Shown: positions 52,370 through 60,187 of the stretch, in pieces | Position numbering within the stretch: the stretch's first letter is position 1 | Layout of the letters: the number at the start of each line of letters is the position of its first letter | Assembly (NCBI RefSeq): GCF_000620785.1 | Contig: NZ_JIAI01000001.1 | Coordinates: 310,001 to 374,000 of the forward strand | DNA from: Actinospineispora acaciae DSM 45401 | GTDB taxonomy: Bacteria > Actinomycetota > Actinomycetes > Mycobacteriales > Pseudonocardiaceae | DNA length: 64,000 nucleotides | Direction of reading: 5' to 3' | Translations under genes and position numbers: made by a program | Notes under the pieces: model-generated | Databases searched by the model: none | Seen by the model: only the letters and a program-made list of their open reading frames with translations | Told to the model about the DNA's origin: nothing

Positions 52370-53356
52370 ATGTCACGACGACTCACCGGGTTCACCCCCT
52401 CGGGAGACCTGCACCTGGGCAACTACCTGGGCGCGATCCGACCCGTCCTCGCCGACCAGGCCAGCGACGACACCGACACCGTGGTGTTCGTGTCCGACCT
52501 GCACGCCCTGACCCTGCACCACGACCCGGCCGAGGTACGACGACGCACGCTGGAGTTCGCCACCCTGCTGCTGGCCGCCGGCCTCGACCCGGACGCCGGC
52601 CTGTTCATGGTGCAGTCACACGTCCCCGAGCACACCGAGCTGCACTACCTGCTGGAATGCCTGACCGGCTACGGCGAGGCGCAGCGCATGATCCAGTTCA
52701 AGGAGAAGTCAGGCCGCCAGCGGCAGGTGCGGACGTCGCTGCTGACCTACCCGATCCTGATGGCGGCCGACATCCTGCTCTACGACACCGACGAGGTGCC
52801 CGTCGGCGAGGACCAGCGCCAGCACGTGGAGCTGGCCCGTGACGTCGCCGTCCGGTTCAACACGCACTACGGCGCCACCTTCACCGTGCCCCGCGCGGTG
52901 CACCCGGCGGTCGCCGCGCGCGTGATGGACCTGTCCTCTCCGGCCCGGAAGATGAGCAAGTCGGCCTCGTCGGCGGCCGGCGCGCTACGCCTGCTCGACC
53001 AGCCCGACGCGCTGCGGCGCAAGATCATGCGCGCGGTCACGGACGCCGGCAGCGCGGTGGCCTACGACCCGGACCGATCGCCCGGTGTGGCCAACCTGCT
53101 CGACATCCTGGCCGGCTGCACCGGAGCCCGGCCGGCCGACCTGGCCGCCCGGTTCGACGGCTACGGCGAGCTGAAACGGGCGGTCGCCGATGCCGTGGTG
53201 GACACCCTCTCGCCGATCCGGACGCGTTACCTCCGCCTCGCCTCGGACCCGGATCACGTCCGGGCGGTGCTGCGGGCCGGAGCGAAACGAGCCAGGGAGC
53301 GGGCCGCCGACAAGGTGTGCCGGGCGAGGTCGGCGATCGGCCTGCTGCCCGCCTGA
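52370..53356 (+). CDS. trpS: Tryptophanyl-tRNA synthetase under attenuation control (probable auxiliary copy)
   Basis: The 328-residue class I synthetase has a HIGH-like GDLHLGNYLGA, the KMSKS loop (residues 194-198, in ARKMSKSASSA), and DILLYDTDEVPVGEDQRQH. ATG 52370 lies 60 bases after the terminator. Streptomyces coelicolor has an auxiliary, indolmycin-resistant TrpRS1 regulated by exactly such ribosome-mediated attenuation, so this may be its counterpart; resistance itself cannot be read from sequence. Starvation for charged tRNA-Trp, or inhibition of the main enzyme, should induce it. Confidence 0.92.
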   Translation: MSRRLTGFTPSGDLHLGNYLGAIRPVLADQASDDTDTVVFVSDLHALTLHHDPAEVRRRTLEFATLLLAAGLDPDAGLFMVQSHVPEHTELHYLLECLTGYGEAQRMIQFKEKSGRQRQVRTSLLTYPILMAADILLYDTDEVPVGEDQRQHVELARDVAVRFNTHYGATFTVPRAVHPAVAARVMDLSSPARKMSKSASSAAGALRLLDQPDALRRKIMRAVTDAGSAVAYDPDRSPGVANLLDILAGCTGARPADLAARFDGYGELKRAVADAVVDTLSPIRTRYLRLASDPDHVRAVLRAGAKRARERAADKVCRARSAIGLLPA

Positions 53357-53383
53357 CCCTCATGTCTGACACTGCCCCCGACG

Positions 53384-53423
53384 CCGGGCGGTGGCCGACC
53401 GCGCACGGCCGGCCACCGCCCGG
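53384..53423 (+). terminator. Hairpin after trpS
   Basis: Thirteen-base perfect arms CCGGGCGGTGGCC (53384-53396) and GGCCACCGCCCGG (53411-53423) flank a 14-base loop. It lies between the trpS stop and the convergent DUF397 stop and could end both. There is no U-tract, as is usual in GC-rich actinobacteria. Confidence 0.6.
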
Positions 53424-53434
53424 GTTGCCGCGCA

Positions 53435-53665
53435 CTACGAGCTCAGGCTGCCGAACTCGTCATCCTTGATGCCCCGTACGAGCGCGGCCATCTCGGCGCC
53501 CGTGAAGATCAGCACGGCCCCTGAGCGATGGCGCGAGTTGCGCATTCCTACCCGACCGTCCGGCAGGGCCGCGACCTCGACACAGTCGCCGCTGGGGTTG
53601 CTGTGGCTGCTCTTGCGCCAGCCTGCCGACCGTACCGCCAACTGGTCGCCATGGGCCTGGGACAT
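53435..53665 (-). CDS. DUF397 domain protein, partner of the adjacent XRE regulator
   Basis: The 76-residue protein has the DUF397 core WRKSSHSNPSGDCVEVAALP, VGMRNSRHRSGAVLIF and a final helix AEMAALVRGIKDDEF. ATG 53665 follows GAGAGG. In Streptomyces and relatives DUF397 genes are typically paired with a HTH/DUF5753 regulator, and the pair controls development or secondary metabolism. The paired gene is 290 bases upstream on the same strand. Confidence 0.88.
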   Translation of the reverse strand: MSQAHGDQLAVRSAGWRKSSHSNPSGDCVEVAALPDGRVGMRNSRHRSGAVLIFTGAEMAALVRGIKDDEFGSLSS

Positions 53666-53713
53666 CTCTCAACACCTCTCCAAATGGAAATACCGGAACA
53701 CCATATGTCGTCC

Positions 53714-53756
53714 TGCACGTAAACCTGCAAGTGCATCTGACGGTGCAGGTGCACTG
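53714..53756. promoter_or_regulatory. Cluster of TGCA repeats upstream of DUF397
   Basis: Repeated CCTGCA/GTGCA units lie here: CCTGCACG, CCTGCAAGTGCATC, GGTGCAGGTGCAC. The 14-mer TGCAAGTGCATCTG (53726-53739) recurs exactly, on the opposite strand, at 51801-51814 in the mini-peptide gene. The cluster sits about 50-90 bases before the DUF397 start, a suitable place for operators of the XRE protein. Confidence 0.35.
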
Positions 53757-53910
53757 TCTGTGAACGGCGGGACCGGTTCGTCGGACGGTGGGAACCCGGT
53801 TGGGCAGGGTTCAGAGGGGAGAGGAACGGCCGATAAACGGCACCGAGGCGCACCTGTTCAGGTGCCCGGCCAGCGGCGACCTAGTCGACAGGGCCGGTGA
53901 ATAGACGAAA

Positions 53911-53936
53911 GGGCACGGCGCGTGCGCGCCGTGCCC
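53911..53936 (-). terminator. Intrinsic terminator of the XRE gene
   Basis: Twelve-base perfect arms GGGCACGGCGCG (53911-53922) and CGCGCCGTGCCC (53925-53936). On the minus strand the stem follows the XRE stop by about 18 bases and is followed by TTTC. It separates the XRE and DUF397 transcripts, so DUF397 probably has its own promoter in the TGCA-repeat region. Confidence 0.65.
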
Positions 53937-53954
53937 TCAGGGGCGGGAGCTGGC

Positions 53955-54860
53955 TCAGGTCTCCTTGAGGATCGACTCCAGGAGCTGGCGGGTCTCGGAC
54001 GGCGAGGCGGCCTCGGCGCACAGCCGGTCCATGACCATCAGGTAGTTGTCGACGTCGACCCGCTTGTCCAGGTACAGCGCGCTGGTGAGCTGCTCCAGGT
54101 AGGCGATGTCGTGGATGTCAGGGTCGGAGAACCGGACGATGCTGAACGGCCCGCCGGCCGCCGCGTGCCCACCGGCCTGGAAGGTGATGGCCTGCAGGGT
54201 GATGTTTGGCAGCTCGGTCATCTCGATCAACCGCTCCAGCTGGCCGCGCATCACCTGCGAGCCGCCGACCGGCCGCCGCAACGCGGCCTCGTCGACCACC
54301 GCCCAGACGCGGGGCGGCTCGGACCTGGTCAGGATCTCCTGGCGGGCCATGCGCAGCTCGACGCGCAGGTCGATGTCGTTGGCGGCGGCGCCCGGGTGGC
54401 CGAGCATGGCGACGGCGCGGACGTACTCGGGGGTCTGGAACAGGCCGGGCACGAACTGCACCTGGTAGGTCCGGATCACCGACGCGGCCTGCTCGAGCCC
54501 GAGGTACAGCTCGAACCAGCTGGGCATCACGTCGCTGTACTTGTGCCACCAGCCCGGCGAGCTGGCCTGGCGGGCCAGGGTGAAGAAGGCCTCGCGCTCC
54601 TGCTCGTCCACGACGCCGTACAGGGTCAGCAGGTCCGCAACGTCGCGCTGCTTGTAGCCGACCCGGCCCAGCTCGAGGCGGCTGATCTTGGCGTCGGAGG
54701 CGCGGATGGTGTAGCCGGCGGTCTGGCGCGAGATGCCCTTGGCCTCACGGAGCCTGCGCAGCTGGGTGCCCAGCACGATCCGCAGGACCGTCGGCCCGCC
54801 GGTTGGCGGCGCCTGGACGGCAGACCCCAACAGGTTCTCGTCTCGCTGAACCGCGCCCAT
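53955..54860 (-). CDS. XRE family regulator with DUF5753 domain
   Basis: The 301-residue protein has an N-terminal helix-turn-helix at about residues 30-85 (LGTQLRRLREAKGISRQTAG, ASDAKISRLELGRV) and a DUF5753 effector domain at about 105-290 (LYLGLEQAASVIRTYQVQFV, PGLFQTPEYVRAV, VDEAALRRPVGGSQVMRGQL). ATG 54860 follows GGGAG. This class pairs with DUF397 proteins; an N-terminal residue run MGAVQRDENLLGS may be flexible. Target sites may be the TGCA repeats. Confidence 0.88.
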   Translation of the reverse strand: MGAVQRDENLLGSAVQAPPTGGPTVLRIVLGTQLRRLREAKGISRQTAGYTIRASDAKISRLELGRVGYKQRDVADLLTLYGVVDEQEREAFFTLARQASSPGWWHKYSDVMPSWFELYLGLEQAASVIRTYQVQFVPGLFQTPEYVRAVAMLGHPGAAANDIDLRVELRMARQEILTRSEPPRVWAVVDEAALRRPVGGSQVMRGQLERLIEMTELPNITLQAITFQAGGHAAAGGPFSIVRFSDPDIHDIAYLEQLTSALYLDKRVDVDNYLMVMDRLCAEAASPSETRQLLESILKET

Positions 54861-54989
54861 AAACCCACTCCCGCGCCGGGACTCCGAGCATCGAAAAAAC
54901 CGCTGACATCGCACTGTAACAGGCGACGTCCATCACAACGCCCTACCGAAACGACCGCTCGCCGATCGGTGCGGCGCCGTCGACGGCCG

Positions 54990-55865
54990 TCAATCCGGTG
55001 TGATGTTGACAGCACCGTAGACCACTTGCGCCGCGACCTCAATGAGTCGATCGCGCAACGGCTCGGCGCGCGCGGCGAATGCGGCCTGCGCCCGGGCATA
55101 CTCGGCGCGCCCGGCGGGGGTCTCGATCGGGACAGCCGCGTAGCCCAGCGCCGATAGGTCGTACGGGCTGGCGCGCATGTCCAGCTCGCGGACCTCGACG
55201 GCCAGCTCGAAGCAGTCCGCGACGAGCTCCGAGGGCGTGGCCGGCGCCAGCTTGTAACACCATTTGTAGAGGTCCATGGTGGCGTGCAGGCAGCCGGGCT
55301 GTTCGGCGTCGACCTGGCCGTGCCTGGTCGGGGCCGTCTCGTTGCGCGGCCGGGCGGGCGGGGTGAAGAAGCGGAACGCGTCGTGGTGGGTGCAGCGCAG
55401 CGGCAGTGCCTCCACCACCTCGTCGGTGCCCGCCGCGCCGAGCCGCAACGGCAGCCGCCGGTGGCGCGGAACATCGCGGTAGACCATCGCCCATTCGTGC
55501 AACCCGAAGCAGCCCAGCCGGGGCGCGCGGGCGGCGGTGGCGCGCAGCAGCCGCAGCACGAACCGCGCGCTCTCCCGCCGGGCGGCGGGCAGCCCGGCGG
55601 GGTCGAACAGCACGCCCTCGGGCGTCCGCCGGTAGCCCGGCCAGCGCAGGAACTCCTCGGCGTCACCGGCCAGCGCGACGCCCGGCCCGGGATGCCAGCG
55701 CTCCAGGCGGGCGGGGCGGTGGCTGTAGTAGGTGAACAGGAAGTCCAGCACCGGGTGGTCCTGGCCCAGCCGCCGGCGCTCCCGGTGCGGCCCGGTCCAG
55801 CGCGCGACCCGCTCGCGGTGCGCCCGCTGCCGGGCCCGCCACGTCGACTCCTCCCACACCCGCAC
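54990..55865 (-). CDS. Actinobacterial protein annotated in relatives as 3-methyladenine DNA glycosylase
   Basis: The 291-residue protein starts at GTG 55865 (VRVWEESTWRARQRAH). Recognisable family segments are HPVLDFLFTYYSHRP, RWHPGPGVAL, GCFGLHEWAMVYR, LRCTHHDAFRFFTPPARP and HATMDLYKWCYKLAP. Close relatives are often labelled 3-methyladenine DNA glycosylase, but I see no helix-hairpin-helix or other glycosylase motif; the His/Trp-rich pattern suggests a heme or metal site. Treat the function as open. Confidence 0.6.
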   Translation of the reverse strand: MRVWEESTWRARQRAHRERVARWTGPHRERRRLGQDHPVLDFLFTYYSHRPARLERWHPGPGVALAGDAEEFLRWPGYRRTPEGVLFDPAGLPAARRESARFVLRLLRATAARAPRLGCFGLHEWAMVYRDVPRHRRLPLRLGAAGTDEVVEALPLRCTHHDAFRFFTPPARPRNETAPTRHGQVDAEQPGCLHATMDLYKWCYKLAPATPSELVADCFELAVEVRELDMRASPYDLSALGYAAVPIETPAGRAEYARAQAAFAARAEPLRDRLIEVAAQVVYGAVNITPD

Positions 55866-55875
55866 GCGCGCGACG

Positions 55876-56922
55876 CTAGTCGGCCGCCGAGCTCGCGGTC
55901 GGGCGGACCGCGCCCACGTAGTACTGCACCAGGTCGTCCATGGACACCACGCCGACGGTCTCGCCGCCCCGGTTGGCCACCACCCGGGCCAGGTGGGACT
56001 GCGAGCGGCGCAGCGCGGCCAGCGCGTCGTCCAGCCGGGCGTCGCACGGGATCTCCGGCAGGCCGCGCACCCGGGCGGCCGGCACCACGGCGGCCGGGTC
56101 GTCGGCCAGGTCCAGCACGTCCTTCACGTGCAGGTAGCCGACCAGCCGGCCGGTGTCGTCGCGCAGCGGGAACCGGGACACCCCGAACCGGGCCACCGAG
56201 TCCGCGATGTCCCCGACGGTCGGCCCCACCGGCAGCGTGACCACCCGCTCCAGCGGCACCACGACGTCGGCCACGGTCCGCCCCGCCGAGCCGAGGGTCG
56301 AGGTGATCCGGCTGCTCTCCTGCTCGTCGAGCAGGCCCTCCCGGCGCGAGTCGGAGATCATCTCGGCCAGCTCGTCGCGGGTGTACGCGCTGTCGAACTC
56401 GTTGCGGGGGGTGACGTGGACGAGCTTGAGCACGGCGGTCGCGGTCGCGGTGAACAGGGTGAGCACCGGGCGCGCCGCCCGGCAGAACGCGTGGTGCGCG
56501 GGCACCAGGATGAGCGCCACCCGCTCCGGCCCGGCGATGGCCAGGTTCTTCGGGACCATCTCGCCGACCACCGTGTGCAGCATCGCCACCAGGCCGAGGC
56601 CGATGGTGAACGCGATCGGGTGCAACACCTGCGGTGGTACCGAGAGCAGCTCGAACGGCCGCTCCAGCAGGCCGGCCACGGCGGGCTCGGCGAGCCGGCC
56701 CAGCCCCAGCGAGCACAGCGTGATGCCCAGCTGGGCGCCCGCGATCAGCAGCGGCAGCTGCTCGCCGGCCCGCAGCGTGGCGCGCGCGCTGGCGCTGCCG
56801 GCGTCGGCCAGCGCGGTGAGCCGGTCCTTGCGGGCGGTGATGATCGCGAACTCGGCGCCGACGAAGAACGCGTTGCCGGCCAGCAGCAGCACCGAGACGA
56901 GCAACCCGACGAGCTCGCTCAC
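55876..56922 (-). CDS. CNNM/CorC-type transporter, short paralogue
   Basis: The 348-residue protein has a DUF21 membrane domain (four helices, LVSVLLLAGNAFFVGAEFAI, GEMVPKNLAIA) and a pair of CBS domains (VVPLERVVTLPVGPTVGDIA, VVSMDDLVQYYV). The C-terminal CorC_HlyC domain is absent. GTG 56922 overlaps the stop of the long paralogue by 4 bases, so they probably assemble together. Homologues are the M. tuberculosis Rv1841c/Rv1842c pair. Mg2+ export or homeostasis is the known role of the family. Confidence 0.85.
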   Translation of the reverse strand: MSELVGLLVSVLLLAGNAFFVGAEFAIITARKDRLTALADAGSASARATLRAGEQLPLLIAGAQLGITLCSLGLGRLAEPAVAGLLERPFELLSVPPQVLHPIAFTIGLGLVAMLHTVVGEMVPKNLAIAGPERVALILVPAHHAFCRAARPVLTLFTATATAVLKLVHVTPRNEFDSAYTRDELAEMISDSRREGLLDEQESSRITSTLGSAGRTVADVVVPLERVVTLPVGPTVGDIADSVARFGVSRFPLRDDTGRLVGYLHVKDVLDLADDPAAVVPAARVRGLPEIPCDARLDDALAALRRSQSHLARVVANRGGETVGVVSMDDLVQYYVGAVRPTASSAAD

Positions 56923-58262
56923 CGGCCGTCCTCCGTACCGACTCCGGCGTCGACCCCGGAGCGCGAGAGCCGCAGCTCGGCGATCCGGTTGCGCTCGCGG
57001 GCCATCACCGTCAGCCGCCAGCCGTCCACGTCCAGGTCGTCACCCACGTCCGGGATCCGCCCGAGGCGCTCCAGCACCAGCCCGGCCAGCGTCTCGTAGT
57101 CGCCCTCGGGCGGGACGAAACCGGTCGCCTCGGTCAGCTCGTCCGCGCGCAGCAGCCCGGAGACCAACCAGCTGTCCTGGCCGAGCGGCCGGATCGGCGC
57201 GGGGCCTTCCGGGTCGTGCTCGTCGCGCACGTCCCCGACGATCTCCTCGATCAGGTCCTCCAGCGTGACGATCCCGGCGGTGCCGCCGTACTCGTCCACC
57301 ACGACGCCCAGCTGCGAGTCCGACTCGCGCAGCCGGCCCAGCAGCGCGTCGCCGTCCAGCGACTCCGGCACCGTCAGCACCGGCCGGACCAGCTCGGCCA
57401 TCGTGGTGCCGGCGCGGTCGGCCACCGGCACCGCGAACGCCTGCTTGACGTGCACCACGCCGTGCACCTCGTCCAGGTCGCGGCCGTAGACCGGGAACCG
57501 GGAGAACCCGGTGCGCACCGAGGTGGTCACCAGCTCCGGGACGGTCGCGGTCGTGGGCAGCGCGCTGACCTGCACCCTCGGCGTCATCAGGTCCTCGGCG
57601 ACCCGGTCGGTGAACCTGATCGCCCTGCTCAGCAGCGTGGCGGTGCCCCGGTCGAGGGTGCCGTGCTCGGCGCTGCTGGAGACCAGCGAGCGCAGCTCGT
57701 CGGGGGAGCGGGCCGAGCGCAGCTCCTCGGCCGGCTGCACGCCGAGGTGCTGCACTATCCAGTTGGCCGACGAGTTCAGCCAGTTGATCAACCACCGGAA
57801 GACCTGGCTGAACCCGGTCTGCACGCCGGCCACGGCCCGCGCGGTGGGCAGCGGCTTCGCGATCGCCAGGTTCTTCGGCACCAGCTCACCGAAGATCACC
57901 GACAGCGCGGTGGCGAGTGCCATCGCGATGGTCAGCGCGACGGCCGGGGCCAGCGACGCGGGCAGCCCGGCGGTTTGCAGCGGCGGGCGGATCAGCTCGG
58001 CCAGCGCCGGCTCGGCGATGTAGCCGGTGGCCAGGGTGGTCAGCGTGATGCCGAGCTGCGCGCCGGAGAGCTGGAACGACAGCGTCCGGTGCGCGGCCTG
58101 GACCTGGCGCGCGCGCCGGTCGCCGACCGCGTTCACGTGCGCGTCGATCTGGCTGCGCTCGAGCGTGGTGAGGGAGAACTCGGCGGCGACGAACACGGCG
58201 GCGCCGAAGGTCAGCGCCAGCACGGCGAGCACACCGAGTATCGACCAGAGGGTGCTCACCAC
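56919..58262 (-). CDS. CNNM/CorC-type transporter, long paralogue with CorC_HlyC domain
   Basis: The 447-residue protein has a DUF21 membrane domain (GAAVFVAAEFSLTTLERSQI, FGELVPKNLAIAKP), two CBS domains (LMTPRVQVSALPTTATVPEL, VVVDEYGGTAGIVTLEDLIE) and a C-terminal CorC_HlyC domain (FVPPEGDYETLAGLVLERLG). The start is GTG 58262 or 58259; a proline-rich upstream ORF ends inside these codons, so translation is coupled. Family members move or regulate Mg2+ and sense ATP-Mg through the CBS pair. Confidence 0.86.
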   Translation of the reverse strand: MVSTLWSILGVLAVLALTFGAAVFVAAEFSLTTLERSQIDAHVNAVGDRRARQVQAAHRTLSFQLSGAQLGITLTTLATGYIAEPALAELIRPPLQTAGLPASLAPAVALTIAMALATALSVIFGELVPKNLAIAKPLPTARAVAGVQTGFSQVFRWLINWLNSSANWIVQHLGVQPAEELRSARSPDELRSLVSSSAEHGTLDRGTATLLSRAIRFTDRVAEDLMTPRVQVSALPTTATVPELVTTSVRTGFSRFPVYGRDLDEVHGVVHVKQAFAVPVADRAGTTMAELVRPVLTVPESLDGDALLGRLRESDSQLGVVVDEYGGTAGIVTLEDLIEEIVGDVRDEHDPEGPAPIRPLGQDSWLVSGLLRADELTEATGFVPPEGDYETLAGLVLERLGRIPDVGDDLDVDGWRLTVMARERNRIAELRLSRSGVDAGVGTEDGR

Positions 58263-58339
58263 GCACCGTCACATGGGAAGCCGGGCCAACCGCCCGGCCG
58301 ACTACTGCATCCCGGTTCGCCGGGACCTGCCGTGGGCAC
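58256..58339 (-). CDS. Proline-rich upstream ORF overlapping the CNNM start
   Basis: GTG 58339 is preceded by a perfect AAGGAGGT (58350-58357) and a -10 TAGAAT (58370-58375). The 27-residue frame has six prolines and begins VPTAGPGEPGCSSRPGG. It ends TGG TGA over the GTG GTG start of the CNNM gene. It is the only good ribosome site in the leader, so ribosomes must pass it to reach the transporter. A sensing leader is possible. Confidence 0.55.
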   Translation of the reverse strand: MPTAGPGEPGCSSRPGGWPGFPCDGAW

Positions 58340-58349
58340 GAGAACGCAA

Positions 58350-58375
58350 ACCTCCTTGGAGTGCAAGCCATTCTA
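58350..58375 (-). promoter_or_regulatory. Promoter -10 box and Shine-Dalgarno of the uORF/CNNM transcript
   Basis: TAGAAT (58375-58370 on the minus strand) is an excellent -10; transcription should start near 58363. AAGGAGGT follows at 58357-58350. No convincing -35 was found. Confidence 0.5.
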
Positions 58376-58410
58376 CGTGCGCGGGCCGGTCCACCTTCCG
58401 GGCGATCCGG

Positions 58411-59001
58411 TCAGGGTTGGCGGCCGGTGAGGGCGAGGAGCTTGTCCTGGTCGGAGGCGTCGTCCGGGACCGACACCGCCGGGCCGAAGACGCCCAGCTC
58501 GCGCCACTGGTCGGCGACCGGCGCGAGGACCTCGGTCATGCCGGCCACCAGGTCGGCGGGCAGCGTGTCGTCCACCTTGAGCACCCGGGCCAGGTCCCAG
58601 GCCTGCAGGCCGTGGTAGGCGATGCCCTGCTGGAGGTAGTCGCGCGCGGTGAACTCGCCGTACTCGCCGCCGCTGAACGACAGGTGCACGATCTTGTCGG
58701 GGTCGTCGAGCGCCTGGGCGTCGGCCACGGCGCGGTCCGCGATGTCCCGCCAGCCGGACTTGAGGTCGTCGCCGAGCGGCTGGTCGGGGAAGATCTTGTT
58801 GCCGTCCTCGATGGTGCGCCCGGCCAGCACGTGGCCGACCCACTGGGCGTCCCGCGCGTGCGCCACCACCAGCTCGCGCACGGTGCCCCGGGACATGCCG
58901 GTGTCGGCGGGCAGGTCCCACTGGTTGTCGTCGATCCGGTCGGTGACCGCGCTGAGGGCCTGCACGGCCAGGGCGAAGAACAGCTGTTCGGGGATGCTCA
59001 T
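58411..59001 (-). CDS. TIGR03086-type (DinB/MDMPI-like) metal-binding protein
   Basis: The 196-residue helical protein resembles the maleylpyruvate-isomerase/DinB four-helix family, with the His positions of the metal site in VVAHARDAQWVGHVL and IAYHGLQAWDLARVL. Thiol-dependent transfer enzymes of this fold use mycothiol, but the activity is not proven. ATG 59001 was preferred to ATG 59031 because the inverted repeat at 59026-59040 would otherwise lie inside the gene. It is divergent from the WYL regulator and its likely target. Confidence 0.75.
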   Translation of the reverse strand: MSIPEQLFFALAVQALSAVTDRIDDNQWDLPADTGMSRGTVRELVVAHARDAQWVGHVLAGRTIEDGNKIFPDQPLGDDLKSGWRDIADRAVADAQALDDPDKIVHLSFSGGEYGEFTARDYLQQGIAYHGLQAWDLARVLKVDDTLPADLVAGMTEVLAPVADQWRELGVFGPAVSVPDDASDQDKLLALTGRQP

Positions 59002-59025
59002 GGCGGTCAGCTTCGACGCGGGAGC

Positions 59026-59040
59026 TGACATCTTCTGTCA
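59026..59040. promoter_or_regulatory. Operator candidate TGACA-N5-TGTCA for the WYL regulator
   Basis: A perfect inverted repeat lies between the divergent DinB-like and WYL genes. A -10 like CAGAAT (59050-59055) six bases before GTG 59062 suggests a leaderless WYL transcript, and the repeat would cover its -35 position (TGACAT, 18-base spacer). This geometry fits autorepression. Confidence 0.6.
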
Positions 59041-59061
59041 GGTATCCGGCAGAATGGCCGG

Positions 59062-60048
59062 GTGCGCGCCAGCCGGCTGTTGTCCCTGCTGCTGTTGCTG
59101 CAGAACCGGGGCCGGATGACCGCGCCGGCGCTGGCCGCCGAGCTGGAGGTCTCGGTGCGCACCGTGTACCGGGACGTGGAGTCGCTCGGCGCGGCCGGCG
59201 TCCCGATCTACGCCGACCGCGGGCCCGACGGCGGCTACCGGCTGCTGGACGGCTACCGCACCCGCCTGACCGGGCTCACCTCGGACGAGGCGGAGAGCCT
59301 GTTCCTGGCCGGCGTGCCCGGCCCGGCCGCCGAGCTGGGCCTGGGCGGGGCGCTGGCCGCCGCGCAGCTCAAGCTGTCCGCCGCGCTCCCACCGGAGCTG
59401 CGCGAGCGGGCGTCGACGGTGGCGCGGCGGTTTCACCTGGACGCCCCGGGCTGGTTCCGGGACGCGGAGGACACGCCGTTCCTGTCCGAGATCGCGGCGG
59501 CGGTGTGGCGGGAGCGGCGGATCGCGGTGCGGTACCGCCGGTGGGGGCGCGACGAGGTCGACCGGGAGCTGAACCCGCTCGGGCTGGTGCTCAAGGCGGG
59601 GGTCTGGTACCTGGTCGCGACCCGTGTGTCGGACGGCGAGAGCGAACCTCGGACCTACCGGGTGGCCCGGGTGCTGGCGCTGCGCGACGTGGCCCGGCCG
59701 GCGCGGCGCCCGGACGGCTTCGACCTGGCGGCGTTCTGGCGGGGCCGTTCCGAGGAGCTGCGCGCCGCGCTCTGGCGGGGCACCGCCACCGTCCGCCTCT
59801 CGCCCCGGGGTCGCGAGCTGCTGCCGCTGCTGGTCGGCTCGGTGGAGGCGCGCGCGATGCACGAGTCCGCCACCGAGCCGGACGAGCACGGCTGGGTCAC
59901 CGCGACGCTGCCCATCGAGTCGCACCGGCACGCCGAGTCGGCGTTCCTGCGGCTCGGCGCCGAGATCGAGGTGCTCACCCCGCCGGACCTACGTGCCCGC
60001 ATGGCGGCCACCGCACGAGCCCTGGCCGCCCGCTACGCGCCCGACTGA
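59062..60048 (+). CDS. WYL-domain transcriptional regulator (DeoR-like HTH)
   Basis: The 328-residue protein has a helix-turn-helix at residues 1-60 (LLSLLLLLQNRGRMTAPALA, AELEVSVRTVYRDVE, GPDGGYRLLDGYRTRLTGL), a WYL domain at about 140-215 (RIAVRYRRWGRDEVDRELNP, LGLVLKAGVWYLVA) and a C-terminal WCX-type extension. WYL domains bind ligands such as nucleic acid fragments. GTG 59062 is the natural start. It is predicted to repress the divergent DinB-like gene through TGACA-N5-TGTCA. Confidence 0.87.
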   Translation: MRASRLLSLLLLLQNRGRMTAPALAAELEVSVRTVYRDVESLGAAGVPIYADRGPDGGYRLLDGYRTRLTGLTSDEAESLFLAGVPGPAAELGLGGALAAAQLKLSAALPPELRERASTVARRFHLDAPGWFRDAEDTPFLSEIAAAVWRERRIAVRYRRWGRDEVDRELNPLGLVLKAGVWYLVATRVSDGESEPRTYRVARVLALRDVARPARRPDGFDLAAFWRGRSEELRAALWRGTATVRLSPRGRELLPLLVGSVEARAMHESATEPDEHGWVTATLPIESHRHAESAFLRLGAEIEVLTPPDLRARMAATARALAARYAPD

Positions 60049-60057
60049 CCCACCCAC

Positions 60058-60179
60058 CCGCGAGTCGGGCGTCTCAGCACACTGAGTCGCGCGTTTGAGC
60101 ACATCCGTGGCCGCGCGTCGTCGCAACGGCCGGTGTGCCAGAACGCCCGACTCGGTGTGCCAGGACGCCCGACTCGCGG
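60058..60179. repeat. Long imperfect palindrome of duplicated units (bidirectional terminator)
   Basis: Both ends start CCGCGAGTCGGGCGT when read inward. Each arm contains the unit GAGTCGGGCGT...GCACAC twice, and the arms are complementary with several mismatches around a central GCGCGTCGTCGCAAC. It lies between convergent WYL and response-regulator genes. On the plus strand a TTTTT (60184-60188) follows. It differs in sequence from the 46-base palindromes. Confidence 0.7.
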
Positions 60180-60187
60180 AGGGTTTT

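Noticed and set aside
52200..52511. Frame starting ATG 52200 that overlaps the Trp leader and runs through the terminator
   Set aside because: It is in a different frame from the Trp-Trp codons and trpS, and reading through the terminator stem is not sensible for a gene.
58411..59031. ATG 59031 as start of the DinB-like gene
   Set aside because: It would place the TGACA-N5-TGTCA dyad inside the gene; ATG 59001 leaves the dyad as a shared operator. The earlier start is not excluded.
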